Positions 9,056 through 18,364 of a DNA stretch of 64,000 nt are shown in pieces; the stretch's first letter is position 1, and each line of letters starts with the position of its first letter. Location: positions 819,501-883,500 of the forward strand of contig NZ_CP155567.1 of NCBI RefSeq assembly GCF_039696035.1, written 5' to 3'. Under the pieces are notes generated by a model. That model did no database searches. It saw only the letters and a list, made by a program, of their open reading frames with translations, and was not told the DNA's origin. Origin of the DNA: Microbulbifer sp. SAOS-129_SWC (GTDB taxonomy: Bacteria > Pseudomonadota > Gammaproteobacteria > Pseudomonadales > Cellvibrionaceae). A program made the position numbers and the translations under genes.

Positions 9056-9389
9056 CAACACCCGTCGATTCCGCCGCCGGGCGAGTGGTTAGGTACCACT
9101 CGTTTGGCTGCGTCTGTTTCCCCAGGAAACGCATGGGAGAACTTTCCCGCCAATCGATTTGCAGTCGTTGACTTGCGCGACCCGGCTGTTACAACTGCGC
9201 ATGTAAACAATAAGAAACTGGAACTCTGGGAATGGCCTCGTAGTGGTATTCCTCACTTTGACAAGTAGTATCCAGATCAATTTGAGCGGGGAACCGCTTC
9301 GCTAAAGTCGCGCGCTGTCACGGTCGCGATACCGGCGAAGCCGTTCCAAGGTCTCACCCGGAGCTCCCTTACAGCATGAGGGAAACGGG
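9056..9389. other. Intergenic region after ilvE
   Basis: No gene is seen in these 334 bases. A terminator-like hairpin at 9082-9105 is listed separately. A TTGACA hexamer at 9258-9263 could be the -35 of the next gene, but no good -10 follows at standard spacing. Confidence 0.4.
9082..9105 (+). terminator. Probable ilvE terminator
   Basis: CGAGTGGT (9082-9089) and ACCACTCG (9095-9102) form a perfect 8-bp stem with a 5-base loop, followed by TTT. The short T-run makes it weak. Confidence 0.45.
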
Positions 9390-9986
9390 ATGTTGAGCCA
9401 TATGTTCGGACTGCTGGTACAGCCGCGCAGGCAGTGGCAGCAAATCGGAAGTCTGTCGGAACGCAACCTGCGCCGGCAGATCCCCTATGTCATCGTGCTC
9501 GCACTGCTGCCGGCGCTGTCGTGGTTCTTCGGCACCACGCAAGTGGGCTGGAGCATCGGCGGCGGCGAGCCGGTGCGCATCACGCGCGACAGCGCCCTGT
9601 CACTGGTGGGCGTGTTCTACTGCACCATGGTCATTGCCGTGGTCGCCATCGGTTACTTTATCCACTGGATGGCCAAGACCTACGGGGCCGACAGTTACCC
9701 GATGAAGGGCATGGTGATCGCGGGCTTTACCGCCACACCGATTTTCATTGCCGGCGCGGCCGGTTTCTACCCGATGCTGTGGCTGGATATCCTGCTCGCC
9801 ACGCTGGCGGTGGCTTACGCGGTGTACCTGCTGTACCTCGGGATTCCGATTGTGATGGGGGTGTCCGAAGAGCGCGGCTTCCTGTTTGCCAGTGCCATCA
9901 TCACCGTGTCCCTGGTGGTGGCGGTGATGGTGATGGTGGGCACGGTGCTCTTCTGGGGATTGGTATCGGCACCGGTATTCCACTGA
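9390..9986 (+). CDS. Yip1-family integral membrane protein
   Basis: The product has 198 residues and about five hydrophobic membrane segments: near residues 32-50, 73-93, 108-130, 135-155 and 168-192. The N-terminal 'QPRRQWQQIGS' followed by membrane helices is typical of bacterial YIP1-domain proteins, whose function is largely unknown. The start has a GAGGGAAA ribosome site. It is a single gene with no operon partner. Confidence 0.8.
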   Translation: MLSHMFGLLVQPRRQWQQIGSLSERNLRRQIPYVIVLALLPALSWFFGTTQVGWSIGGGEPVRITRDSALSLVGVFYCTMVIAVVAIGYFIHWMAKTYGADSYPMKGMVIAGFTATPIFIAGAAGFYPMLWLDILLATLAVAYAVYLLYLGIPIVMGVSEERGFLFASAIITVSLVVAVMVMVGTVLFWGLVSAPVFH

Positions 9987-10160
9987 CTGGGTGCTGTCCG
10001 CCAGTGGGGCATGCGGTTAATTTGGTAACTAAAGCGCACAGTCACAGGTTCCAGGGCAAGGCGAGAAAGCGCTGGAATAGCAGCGTTATTTCAAGCTTTC
10101 TCAACGCGGCCATGGTGCCTGTGGCGAAGCGATCGGTTACAGAATTAACCGGAGGGCCCG

Positions 10161-10643
10161 CTAGGGCGTATAGTGATAGGCCAGCTGGTAACCGTTGTCC
10201 AGGTGCACGGTCTGGCTGGCCGCCACGCCGCGCTCCAGCTTGATCTTGGCCAGTGACTTCATCACCGATTTCGGTTCGGTATCGATACAGTGAACACGCA
10301 TCGCCGCAATGGTGCTGTCTTCACTGATTACCGCGTACTCCTGTAGTTCCAGCAACAGCTGGTTGCCCTTGGCGCGCAGTTGGTAGCCGGGGCCGCTGGC
10401 CAGCTTCAGGTGATACTTCATCGCCCCCCAGGGGCCGTCGCAGCGGATCGCAAGGTACTCGCGCGCGGGCCCGGCACCGGGCAGCACTCCCGATTGAACC
10501 CCATCGAATGCCTGCCCCAGGGCCTGCTCCGCACGGTAGTGCTCGCCGCCGGGTGTGACTATCTGGAGCTTCAGGGTCTCTGCAGCCGCGGAAGCGGTAG
10601 TCAGGCTGGCCGCGAGAATCAGGGGCAGGTGGCGGGCTCTCAT
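10161..10643 (-). CDS. Small secreted protein, family not recognised
   Basis: The product has 160 residues. A clear signal peptide ends 'TASAAAET' near residue 22. The mature part is beta-rich with a single Cys pair (residues near 68 and 118) that could form a disulfide. No catalytic or binding motif was seen. It is probably periplasmic. Its neighbours (Yip1 protein, beta-helix operon) do not indicate a role. Confidence 0.7.
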   Translation of the reverse strand: MRARHLPLILAASLTTASAAAETLKLQIVTPGGEHYRAEQALGQAFDGVQSGVLPGAGPAREYLAIRCDGPWGAMKYHLKLASGPGYQLRAKGNQLLLELQEYAVISEDSTIAAMRVHCIDTEPKSVMKSLAKIKLERGVAASQTVHLDNGYQLAYHYTP

Positions 10644-10874
10644 GGTGGCTGCTGCATTCTTATTAGTTGGCTTTCAGGACACTACAGGGCGTGTGGCTCG
10701 CCGGCAAGTTATGTCCCAAATCTGCCTTGATGGGACGTGACCGATTGAGTAGGATTGGTTGCGCTGGCAGCAGTCAGTTTTTTTCGCGATATAGTTGGTA
10801 CAAACGTACACATTAGGTTGTCCGGGATCGCGAAGGGCTGTCAGGCCAAATAATTCGAATAAAAGGAAAACACC

Positions 10875-12194
10875 ATGAAGACCGCAGCCCAGAAGATGGG
10901 AATCGCTGGCGTGGCCCTGGCCGCCGTGCTGGCCGGTGCCTGCTCCAAGGATGTCGGCACTGCCAGCCCGCAGGCCGATCAGGCACAGGCTTCCGCCTCC
11001 AAAGATTTCCAGAAGAACCTGCTCGAGCAGCTGATCTCCGCCAAGACCGGCGACGTAATCGAGCTGCCTGCCGGTACCTTCCACCTGAATCGCAGCTTGT
11101 CCCTCGATGTCGACGGCGTGACCATTCGCGGCGCGGGCAAGGACAAGACGGTGCTGTCCTTCAAGAACCAGATCCAGGGCGCCGAGGGGCTGCTGGTGAA
11201 CGCCAGTGATTTCACCATCGAGAACCTGGCCATCGAGGACACTATCGGCGACGCGCTGAAGGTGAACGAGGGCAAGAACATCGTCATCCGCAATGTGCGG
11301 GTGGAGTGGACCAACGGCCCGGCCACCGAAAACGGCGCCTACGGCATCTATCCGGTAAGAACCACCAATACCCTGCTCGAGGGCAACGTCGCCATCGGCG
11401 CCTCCGACGCCGGTATTTATGTGGGGCAGTCACGCAATGTGATCGTGCGCAACAACCGCGCCGAGAGCAACGTGGCAGGTATCGAGATCGAGAACACCAT
11501 TGGTGCGGATGTCTACGACAATGTCGCCACCAAAAACGCCGGCGGTATCCTCGTGTTCAACATGCCCAACCTGCCGCAGCCGGGCCACAGCACCCGTGTC
11601 TACAACAACAAGGTATTCAAGAACAACACCGAGAACTTCGGTCACAAGGGCACCCCGGTCGCCGCAGTGCCGGCGGGATCCGGCGTGGTGATCAACTCCA
11701 ACGACAATGTGGAGATCTTCGACAACGACATCGCCGATAACGACACCGCCAACGTGATCGTCAGCAGTTACTTCATGGCCGGCTATTACACCGACAAGTC
11801 CACCCAGAAGGCGTTCGACCCCTACCCCGAGGGTATCTACGTCTACGGCAACAAGTTCAGCGGCGGCGGCGGTTCCCCCGGCCTTATGAAACTGAAAGCG
11901 CTGAAAGTGGCCGAGTTCGGTCTCAGTGGCAGCCTGCCCGACATCCTCTGGGATGGTGCCGTGGACGCGAACAAGATGGTCGATGGCAAATTACCGGATG
12001 CGCTGAAACTGTGTGTCGACAATGGCGATGCCAAGGTTCTCAATGTCGACTTCCAGCACGACTTCAAGAACATCACCACCGAGATGGACTCGCACCAGTG
12101 CAGCCTGAAAAAACTGCCGCAGATTGTCCTGGACTTCGACAAGCCGCAGGGCGATGGCAAAGAAGTAGCAAAAGTCGAGGCGAGCGATGCGTAA
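10875..12194 (+). CDS. Parallel beta-helix lipoprotein (TIGR03805-like)
   Basis: The product has 439 residues. The signal peptide ends 'VLAGAC' (Cys23), so it is a lipoprotein. Residues about 50-300 are right-handed beta-helix coils with recurring N-x-I/V patterns ('NVIVRNNRAESNVAGIEIEN'), as in NosD/pectate-lyase-like folds. This type is known to be encoded beside the SO2930-type diheme cytochrome, and that gene overlaps its end by 8 bases here. The two probably act together at the envelope; substrate and reaction are unknown. Confidence 0.85.
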   Translation: MKTAAQKMGIAGVALAAVLAGACSKDVGTASPQADQAQASASKDFQKNLLEQLISAKTGDVIELPAGTFHLNRSLSLDVDGVTIRGAGKDKTVLSFKNQIQGAEGLLVNASDFTIENLAIEDTIGDALKVNEGKNIVIRNVRVEWTNGPATENGAYGIYPVRTTNTLLEGNVAIGASDAGIYVGQSRNVIVRNNRAESNVAGIEIENTIGADVYDNVATKNAGGILVFNMPNLPQPGHSTRVYNNKVFKNNTENFGHKGTPVAAVPAGSGVVINSNDNVEIFDNDIADNDTANVIVSSYFMAGYYTDKSTQKAFDPYPEGIYVYGNKFSGGGGSPGLMKLKALKVAEFGLSGSLPDILWDGAVDANKMVDGKLPDALKLCVDNGDAKVLNVDFQHDFKNITTEMDSHQCSLKKLPQIVLDFDKPQGDGKEVAKVEASDA

Positions 12195-13329
12195 ACTGGT
12201 TTGGGGCGCGGTGCTGGCCCCAATTCTGGCACTGACCCTGCAGGGCTGCGACGCCCCGCGCGAGCAGGTGACCTTTTTCGAGCGCGATGCGGTACCGGAA
12301 AAGCTCAGTGCCTGGCACCTGGTTGAGGCCATCGACGGCGAGCTGTCCCCGAATGCCGGCGTGACCCCGTACGACCTGAACACCGCGCTGTTTTCCGACT
12401 ACGCGCACAAGCTGCGCACGGTATGGATGCCGGCGGGGAAATCGGCCAAGTACGCCAAAGAGGATTTCGACTATCCGGTGGGGACGGTTCTGACCAAGAC
12501 CTTCTACTACCCCAAGGGCAAGAACGGCACCATTCTGCGCACCGACGACTACAGCAATGACTATGTCCCGGGCGCCGCCGGTGAGCGTTTGCAGCTGGCC
12601 AATGTGCGCCTGATGGAAACGCGTATCCTGGTCAAGCGCGCGGACGGCTGGCAGGCACTGCCCTACGTCTGGAACAAAGAGCAGACCGAGGCGACCCTGC
12701 AGATCGCCGGTGACGCCAGCCGCATGAAGATGGTGAGTGAATCCGGCGACAGCGACGACTTCACTTATGTGGTGCCGGATCGCAATCAGTGCGCCGGCTG
12801 TCACGCCGACAACCACTCGAAGAAGGCACTGCACCCGCTGGGGCCACGCGCGCGTCACCTGAACAAGGATTACACCTACGGCACCGGTACGCAGAACCAG
12901 CTGCTGCACTGGCAGCAGATCGGCTACCTCACCGGTCTGCCGGAATTTGCCGAGATCCCCAGAGATGCGGACTACGCCGATATCAGCGCGTCGCTCGATG
13001 AGCGTGCCCGCGCCTACCTGGATATCAATTGTGGCCACTGCCACAACCCCTCTGGGCCGGCAGGATACTCGGGCCTGGATCTGTATCACGAGGAAACCGT
13101 GGCGCGCCGCTATGGTGTGTGCAAACCGCCGATCGCCGCCGGTACCGGCAGTGGTGATCACCTGTTCGATATTGTCCCCGGCCAGCCCGGGCAGTCGATC
13201 ATCCCGTTCCGCGTCGGCTCCACCAACCCCGGTGCAATGATGCCGGAGCTGGGGCGCACGCTGGTGCATGAGAAGGGGCTGGCACTGCTGCGCGACTGGA
13301 TTGCGTCGATGCCCGGCAGCTGTTCCTGA
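12187..13329 (+). CDS. SO2930-family diheme c-type cytochrome lipoprotein
   Basis: The product has 380 residues. A lipobox 'LTLQGC' (Cys21) indicates membrane anchoring after export. Two heme c sites are visible: CAGCH at 202-206 and CGHCH at 282-286. It is the second gene of the beta-helix operon and starts inside it (overlap 12187-12194), implying translational coupling. The family pairs consistently with the beta-helix protein, which suggests a small periplasmic or surface redox complex. The electron donor and acceptor are unknown. Confidence 0.88.
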   Translation: MRKLVWGAVLAPILALTLQGCDAPREQVTFFERDAVPEKLSAWHLVEAIDGELSPNAGVTPYDLNTALFSDYAHKLRTVWMPAGKSAKYAKEDFDYPVGTVLTKTFYYPKGKNGTILRTDDYSNDYVPGAAGERLQLANVRLMETRILVKRADGWQALPYVWNKEQTEATLQIAGDASRMKMVSESGDSDDFTYVVPDRNQCAGCHADNHSKKALHPLGPRARHLNKDYTYGTGTQNQLLHWQQIGYLTGLPEFAEIPRDADYADISASLDERARAYLDINCGHCHNPSGPAGYSGLDLYHEETVARRYGVCKPPIAAGTGSGDHLFDIVPGQPGQSIIPFRVGSTNPGAMMPELGRTLVHEKGLALLRDWIASMPGSCS

Positions 13330-13359
13330 TGCGTTAAGCTGGCTGTGGAAAGTCGCCGC

Positions 13360-13396
13360 AAAAAAGCCGCCGGGTGTCATGCCCGGCGGCTTTTTT
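13360..13396. terminator. Bidirectional rho-independent terminator
   Basis: The stem GCCGCCGGG (13366-13374) / CCCGGCGGC (13382-13390) is flanked by six A on the left and six T on the right. It serves both the cytochrome gene (plus) and the convergent transglycosylase gene (minus). Confidence 0.88.
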
Positions 13397-13455
13397 ATTT
13401 ACGCTGTATTTTTGTAGCTGCCGGTCGCGGGTCTGTCCGCGTGAACTCGGTGCCG

Positions 13456-15744
13456 TTACCGGGCGGTTGCGGCCGCCCGGCGGTCGACGGCGCAGTCGGC
13501 CAGCTGGCTCGTTACCCAGGCGGGCATCAGCGTGCAGTTCAGGCTGCTGACAGTGTTGTGCTTTTTGAATGCCTCCAGCAGCGCGACGTAAGTGCGGTAG
13601 CGCTCGGATATCTTGCGCACATAGTCGAAGGGTTCGCGCCCGCGGGCAAAGCCGTAGCGTGCGCGCTCATAGTACTCGCGCTCTGCCAGGAGCAGCATTG
13701 CCTTGTCCACATTCTCGAACCAGACGCGCGGATTCCACGATTTCTGCTCGGCCAGCTCCTGGGCATCATAGACATGGCCGAGGCCGGCGTTATAGGCGGC
13801 GAGCGTGAACCAGACCATGTTCTCGGGGCTGATTTCCTTGTCCTCGAACTTGCGGTGTAACCAGTCCAGGTATTTGATGCCGGCGCGCACACTGGTTTCC
13901 GGATCAAACAGGTTTTTCTCGCCCACCTGTTTGCCGGTGTCCGGCATCACCTGCATCAGCCCGCGTGCGCCGACCCAGGACTTGGCTTGGGGGTCGAAGC
14001 TGCTCTCCTGGAACATCTGCGCGACTACCAGGCGCCAGTCGAACTGGTAGCGCTCGGCGTATTTCTTGACCAGGTGATCGTAGGGGGAAATATGTCCCTT
14101 CTTGGTGAGTTTGGTGATTTCCTCGCGCTTGATTTTCGGTTCGTCGAAATACTTGTGGTAGAGGGTCTTGCGCAGGTCGGTAATTTTTTTTCCCTGCATA
14201 AACTGCGTTACCGCGCGGCGTAACTGCGGGTTCTTCTTGCGCATCATCCAGCCGTATTGATCGCTCTGCAATTGCAGCGGCAGGATATAGTCCACATTGG
14301 CGCGCCAGGCGTGTTCGAGTTTGACCGACACATCATCGGCCAGGGTCAGGTCATAGTCACCGTCGGCAACCTTGTCCAGTACCTGCTGGGCATTCAATGT
14401 CTCCGGTATCAGCTCCACCTTTATACCGGGCACTTTCTTCTGCAGGGCCATTGCCGCGTCGTACTGGCTACTCGATTTACGCACATAGATGGTGCGGCCT
14501 GCGAGGTCATTGATACTGTTAAGCTGCTCGCCTTTCCTGCCTGCGACCCCAACCTTGGCTTCCATATAGGGGCTGCTGAAGATCATATCGGCCTGCTTGC
14601 GGCGTTCGGTGATCGACAGCAGCGCGGCGGCGATATCGGCCTTGCCGTCTTTCAGGTATGTCATCAGGTCGGAGTGCTGCGGCGCGACGAGGACCTCCAG
14701 GCGCACATCCAGCTGTTGGGCGAACTTCTTCAGTAATTCGTATTCATAGCCGAGAATGCGGCCCTTCCACATGTAGTAGGAGCCCGGGTGGTTGCGGGTG
14801 ACCGCGCGGATAAATCCGCGCGCCTTGATCTTGTCGAGGTCACCGCTGAAGCGTGCGGTTGTACGTGTCATTTTGATATGCCGCACCGCCGCGTTGATGG
14901 CGTTGAGCAGCATGGGCGAGTGCTGGCGCACTGCCCACGCCAGCTGGTAGGAATGGGGAAAAATAATGTTCTTCTGCAGGTTGTGGCGGAACTGGCTGAC
15001 CAGGTCGAACACCTGGGATTCAACCATGGTGAAATCCAGTTTGCCGTCGGAAACATCCACGGCCAGGTCGACGTAGTTCCTGTCGGTGACTTTCACGATG
15101 ACACCGGGGTGCTGTTGCGCGAACTCCTGCGCCAGCTTCTCGTAGATGGTGCCCTTGGTTACCGCCAGCGTCTTGCCTTTCAGCGCCGCATCGCGGGTGA
15201 CCACCGGGCCGTCGCTGCGGGAGACGAGGATGATATGGGTGGTTGTGGTGGGAATGGAAAAGTCGACCAGCGATTGCCGCTCGGGCGTCACCACCAGGTT
15301 GTTGGCGACGATGTCACCCTTGCCTTCGCGCAGTAGGGGTAGCAGCTGGGAGAAATTGTCGGTATACAGGACCACCGGCTCCAGGCCCAGGTGCTCGGCC
15401 AGCTGCCGGGCCAGGTCGATCTCGATATCCTGCTGGGTGGCCGCGCGGTGGAGCGAGTCGGTATTGCTGATATCCACCAGGATACGCAGCTTGCCGCGTT
15501 TGCGCAGCGCGTCCAGGTCGCCGGTTTCACGGTAATTGCGGTAGGCGGCGACGGGGTATTCGCCGGTGGTCTCCGGCGGCCAGCCCGCCTCGCGGCGCAG
15601 GTCTCCACGCTCGGCGAGTCGTGCGTCTTGGTCGTGCGTGGCATCGGCGCTGCCGGCCGCGGGCGTGCGGCGCTCACAGGCGCCGATAGTCAACAGGATC
15701 GACAGCAGCGTCAGATACAGCAGGGGTTTCGCGGCGGCGATCAT
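13456..15744 (-). CDS. Lipoprotein with two solute-binding domains and a lytic transglycosylase domain (MltF-like), copy 2
   Basis: The product has 762 residues. A signal peptide with lipobox 'TIGAC' (Cys23) indicates envelope anchoring. Residues about 85-300 and 310-530 are two family-3 solute-binding (SBP_bac_3) domains. Residues about 555-700 are an SLT transglycosylase domain with catalytic Glu580 in 'AQMFQESSFDP', 'GARGLMQVMP' and 'AAYNAGLGHV'. E. coli MltF has one binding domain plus SLT; here there are two. It likely cleaves peptidoglycan glycan strands, gated by ligand (possibly muropeptide or amino acid) binding. It lies directly downstream of, and overlaps, its paralogue. Confidence 0.88.
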   Translation of the reverse strand: MIAAAKPLLYLTLLSILLTIGACERRTPAAGSADATHDQDARLAERGDLRREAGWPPETTGEYPVAAYRNYRETGDLDALRKRGKLRILVDISNTDSLHRAATQQDIEIDLARQLAEHLGLEPVVLYTDNFSQLLPLLREGKGDIVANNLVVTPERQSLVDFSIPTTTTHIILVSRSDGPVVTRDAALKGKTLAVTKGTIYEKLAQEFAQQHPGVIVKVTDRNYVDLAVDVSDGKLDFTMVESQVFDLVSQFRHNLQKNIIFPHSYQLAWAVRQHSPMLLNAINAAVRHIKMTRTTARFSGDLDKIKARGFIRAVTRNHPGSYYMWKGRILGYEYELLKKFAQQLDVRLEVLVAPQHSDLMTYLKDGKADIAAALLSITERRKQADMIFSSPYMEAKVGVAGRKGEQLNSINDLAGRTIYVRKSSSQYDAAMALQKKVPGIKVELIPETLNAQQVLDKVADGDYDLTLADDVSVKLEHAWRANVDYILPLQLQSDQYGWMMRKKNPQLRRAVTQFMQGKKITDLRKTLYHKYFDEPKIKREEITKLTKKGHISPYDHLVKKYAERYQFDWRLVVAQMFQESSFDPQAKSWVGARGLMQVMPDTGKQVGEKNLFDPETSVRAGIKYLDWLHRKFEDKEISPENMVWFTLAAYNAGLGHVYDAQELAEQKSWNPRVWFENVDKAMLLLAEREYYERARYGFARGREPFDYVRKISERYRTYVALLEAFKKHNTVSSLNCTLMPAWVTSQLADCAVDRRAAATAR

Positions 15745-18220
15745 GGCGCAATCCTGGTCGGGAAATGGGCAACTCCATGCAGTCTAGTTGCCGGCGCGGT
15801 GGCAGTGTGGGCCAACGGCAGGTGGCAGTCGATGCCGACCGGAGGGAGAACGACAGAGCGGAAGGCGCCAGGGGCGGCCGCAGCGTTGTCTGTTGCTGGC
15901 GCTGGTAGGCTTCGAGCAGCGCCACATAGGTGCGGAATCGCGCCTCGATCTTGCGCACATAGTCATAGGGTTCGCGGCCGCGTGCATAGCCGTAGCGGGC
16001 CTTGCTGTAGTATTTCTTTTCCGACAGTAGCAGCATCGCCTTGTCCACATTGCCGAACCAGACCCTGGGGTCCCAGCCCTTTTCTTCGGCGAGCTTCTGC
16101 GCGTCGTAGACGTGGCCGAGTCCGGCGTTATAGGACGCCAGCGTGAACCACATCATGTTCTCCGAGCTGATCCGCTTGTCCTCGAATTTTCGGTGCAGCC
16201 AGTCGAGATATTTCATGCCGGCGCGCACGCTGGTTTCCGGGTCGAACAGGTTTTTTTCCCCCACCTGCTTGCCGGTGTCGGGCATGACCTGCATCAGTCC
16301 TCGCGCCCCTACCCAGGATTTGGCTTTGGGGTTGAAAGTGCTCTCCTGAAACATCTGCGCGACTACCAGGCGCCAGTCGAAATTGTGCTTGTCCGCATAG
16401 TGTCTGACCAGGTCATCGAAGGGGGAGATCTTGCCCGCTTTGGACAGCTTGGTAATTTCCGGCCGCGGAGGCTTGGGGGAGTTGAAGTACTTTTTGTAGA
16501 GCACCCTGCGCTTTACCAGCGTCTTGGGTTTTTTCAGAAAATGATTAACGGCACTGAGCAGCTCCGGATTGTTTTGCCGCAGCATCCACGCGTGTGGGTG
16601 ATCGTCGTGCAGGTCCAGGGATGGAGCGATATCGGTGCGCCAGGAGCGCTCCATGTTGGCGGTGAGGTCGTCGGCAAAGGTGATGTCGTAATCCCCGCTG
16701 GCAATCTTGTCGAAGATTTGCTGGATATCCATGCTTTCGGGTACGAGCTGCACGCGCAGCCCGGGCACCTGCTGGCGGATTCGTTGCACCAGGTCGTAAT
16801 GGCTGCTGCTCTTGCGGACATAGACTGTACGCCCGGCCAGGTCCGATAGTTTTTTCACCTCCTTGCCGGGGCGGCTTACCACAACCACCTTGGCCTTGTG
16901 TGTCCTCGCGGAAAAGCGCACACCCTGCTGCTTGCGCCGCGAGGTGGGGGTGAGCAGGTTGGCGGCGATATCGGCCTGGCCGTTTTTCAGCATATCGATA
17001 AAGTTATCGTGCTCCGGCACGACTTTCATTTCCAGGCGCACGCCCAGGTCTTTGGCAAAGGCTTCGAGCAGTTCGTATTCGTAGCCGAGTATGCGGCCCT
17101 TCCACATGAAGTAGCTGCTGGCATTGTTGCGGGTGACCGCGCGCAGTACACCCCGCTTTTTGATCGCCGCCAGGTCACCGGTAAAGCGGCCGGATGAGCG
17201 GGTCAGTTTGATATGGCGGATCTTGCTGTTGACGGCATCGAGCAGCTGCGGGGAGCTTTTGCGAATCGCCCAGGCCAGCACCTGTTCCTCGGGAAACTCC
17301 ACGTTCTTCTTCAGGTCGTTGCGGAACTGCAATACCAGGTCGAGGATGAAGCCATCGATAATGGTGAAATCGGTTTTACCGCTGGCCACGTCGATCGCGA
17401 TATCCACATAGTTGCGGTCGGTCACCACCAGCTTGACCCCGGGGTGCTGGCGCACGAATTCCCGAGCGCGCGTTGCATAGGTGGTGCCGCGGGTCACGGT
17501 GAGGGTTTTGCCCTCGAGCTTGTCGCCCTTGCCGACGGTGGGCACACCCTGTTGCGATACCAGTACCAGCCGTGTGCGGACGGTGGGAACGGAGAAGTCG
17601 ACCTGTTGCTTGCGCGCATCGGTGATGGTCAGGTCGTTGGCGATGATGTCGCCCTGGCCGGCGTTGAGCAGCGGTATCAGCTGGTCGAAGCTATCCACAT
17701 AGAGCACCACCGGTTCGAGTCCCAGTTGCCTGGCGAAACGCTTCAGTTGATCGAGTTCGATGTCCTGCTGGGTGGCGGCGCGATGCAGGGATTCGGTGGT
17801 GCTGATATCCACCAGAATCCGCAGCTTGCCGTGTCTCTCGATCGCCTTCAGGTCGCCGCGCTCGGTATAGTTGGGGTAGGCATCGATGGGGTATTCGCCG
17901 AGGATTTCCGGTACCCATTTGCTCCCGCCGGGGAAGCCCCCGGCGCCAGGTGCGGCGGTTGCGGGCCCGGCCGCCTGCGACTGGTCGGACCGGGGAGCGG
18001 CGTTGGTCTCCGGTTCAACGGTGTTTGGCTCGGCGGTCTTCGGTGCGGTCGTCTGTGACCTGGCAGTTTGCGCTTCGCTGGCTTCCGTTTTGCCTGCTGG
18101 TGTTGAGTCGGCGCTCGGCTGGTCGCTGGCGGGAGGGGGCTGGCGCTGCTCGCAGCCGCCGGAGAAAATCAGCGTGGCGATAACAATCAGCGCAAAAACT
18201 CTTACCCAGACTCCACGCAT
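15674..18220 (-). CDS. Lipoprotein with two solute-binding domains and a lytic transglycosylase domain, copy 1
   Basis: The product has 848 residues with the same architecture as the next gene. The lipobox is 'FSGGC' (Cys23), followed by a Q/T/A/P-rich linker (about 24-115), two SBP_bac_3 domains and an SLT domain with 'AQMFQESTFNP' and 'GARGLMQVMP'. The SLT domains of the two copies are nearly identical in protein, while the binding domains have drifted. The C-terminal 80 residues or so are low-complexity and basic, unlike the family, and run 71 bases into the following gene in another frame, as if the original stop had been lost. Confidence 0.87.
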   Translation of the reverse strand: MRGVWVRVFALIVIATLIFSGGCEQRQPPPASDQPSADSTPAGKTEASEAQTARSQTTAPKTAEPNTVEPETNAAPRSDQSQAAGPATAAPGAGGFPGGSKWVPEILGEYPIDAYPNYTERGDLKAIERHGKLRILVDISTTESLHRAATQQDIELDQLKRFARQLGLEPVVLYVDSFDQLIPLLNAGQGDIIANDLTITDARKQQVDFSVPTVRTRLVLVSQQGVPTVGKGDKLEGKTLTVTRGTTYATRAREFVRQHPGVKLVVTDRNYVDIAIDVASGKTDFTIIDGFILDLVLQFRNDLKKNVEFPEEQVLAWAIRKSSPQLLDAVNSKIRHIKLTRSSGRFTGDLAAIKKRGVLRAVTRNNASSYFMWKGRILGYEYELLEAFAKDLGVRLEMKVVPEHDNFIDMLKNGQADIAANLLTPTSRRKQQGVRFSARTHKAKVVVVSRPGKEVKKLSDLAGRTVYVRKSSSHYDLVQRIRQQVPGLRVQLVPESMDIQQIFDKIASGDYDITFADDLTANMERSWRTDIAPSLDLHDDHPHAWMLRQNNPELLSAVNHFLKKPKTLVKRRVLYKKYFNSPKPPRPEITKLSKAGKISPFDDLVRHYADKHNFDWRLVVAQMFQESTFNPKAKSWVGARGLMQVMPDTGKQVGEKNLFDPETSVRAGMKYLDWLHRKFEDKRISSENMMWFTLASYNAGLGHVYDAQKLAEEKGWDPRVWFGNVDKAMLLLSEKKYYSKARYGYARGREPYDYVRKIEARFRTYVALLEAYQRQQQTTLRPPLAPSALSFSLRSASTATCRWPTLPPRRQLDCMELPISRPGLRHDRRRETPAVSDAAVDPVDYRRL

Positions 18221-18364
18221 GAGACTCCCGCGGCGGTTGGCTGTGGCCTACATTCAGTAAGCTTAGCCGTATTTCGCGCCCGCCCGGCAGCGGCGGTGCC
18301 GGAGTGCGTTCCGGTCCCGCTGCGGGAGTTTGTCTGGCGGAGTGGTGGCCTGACTGGCCCACGG

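Noticed and set aside
9258..9286. TTGACA as promoter of the Yip1 gene
   Set aside because: No -10 hexamer at 16-18 bases; treated only as a possibility in the intergenic note.
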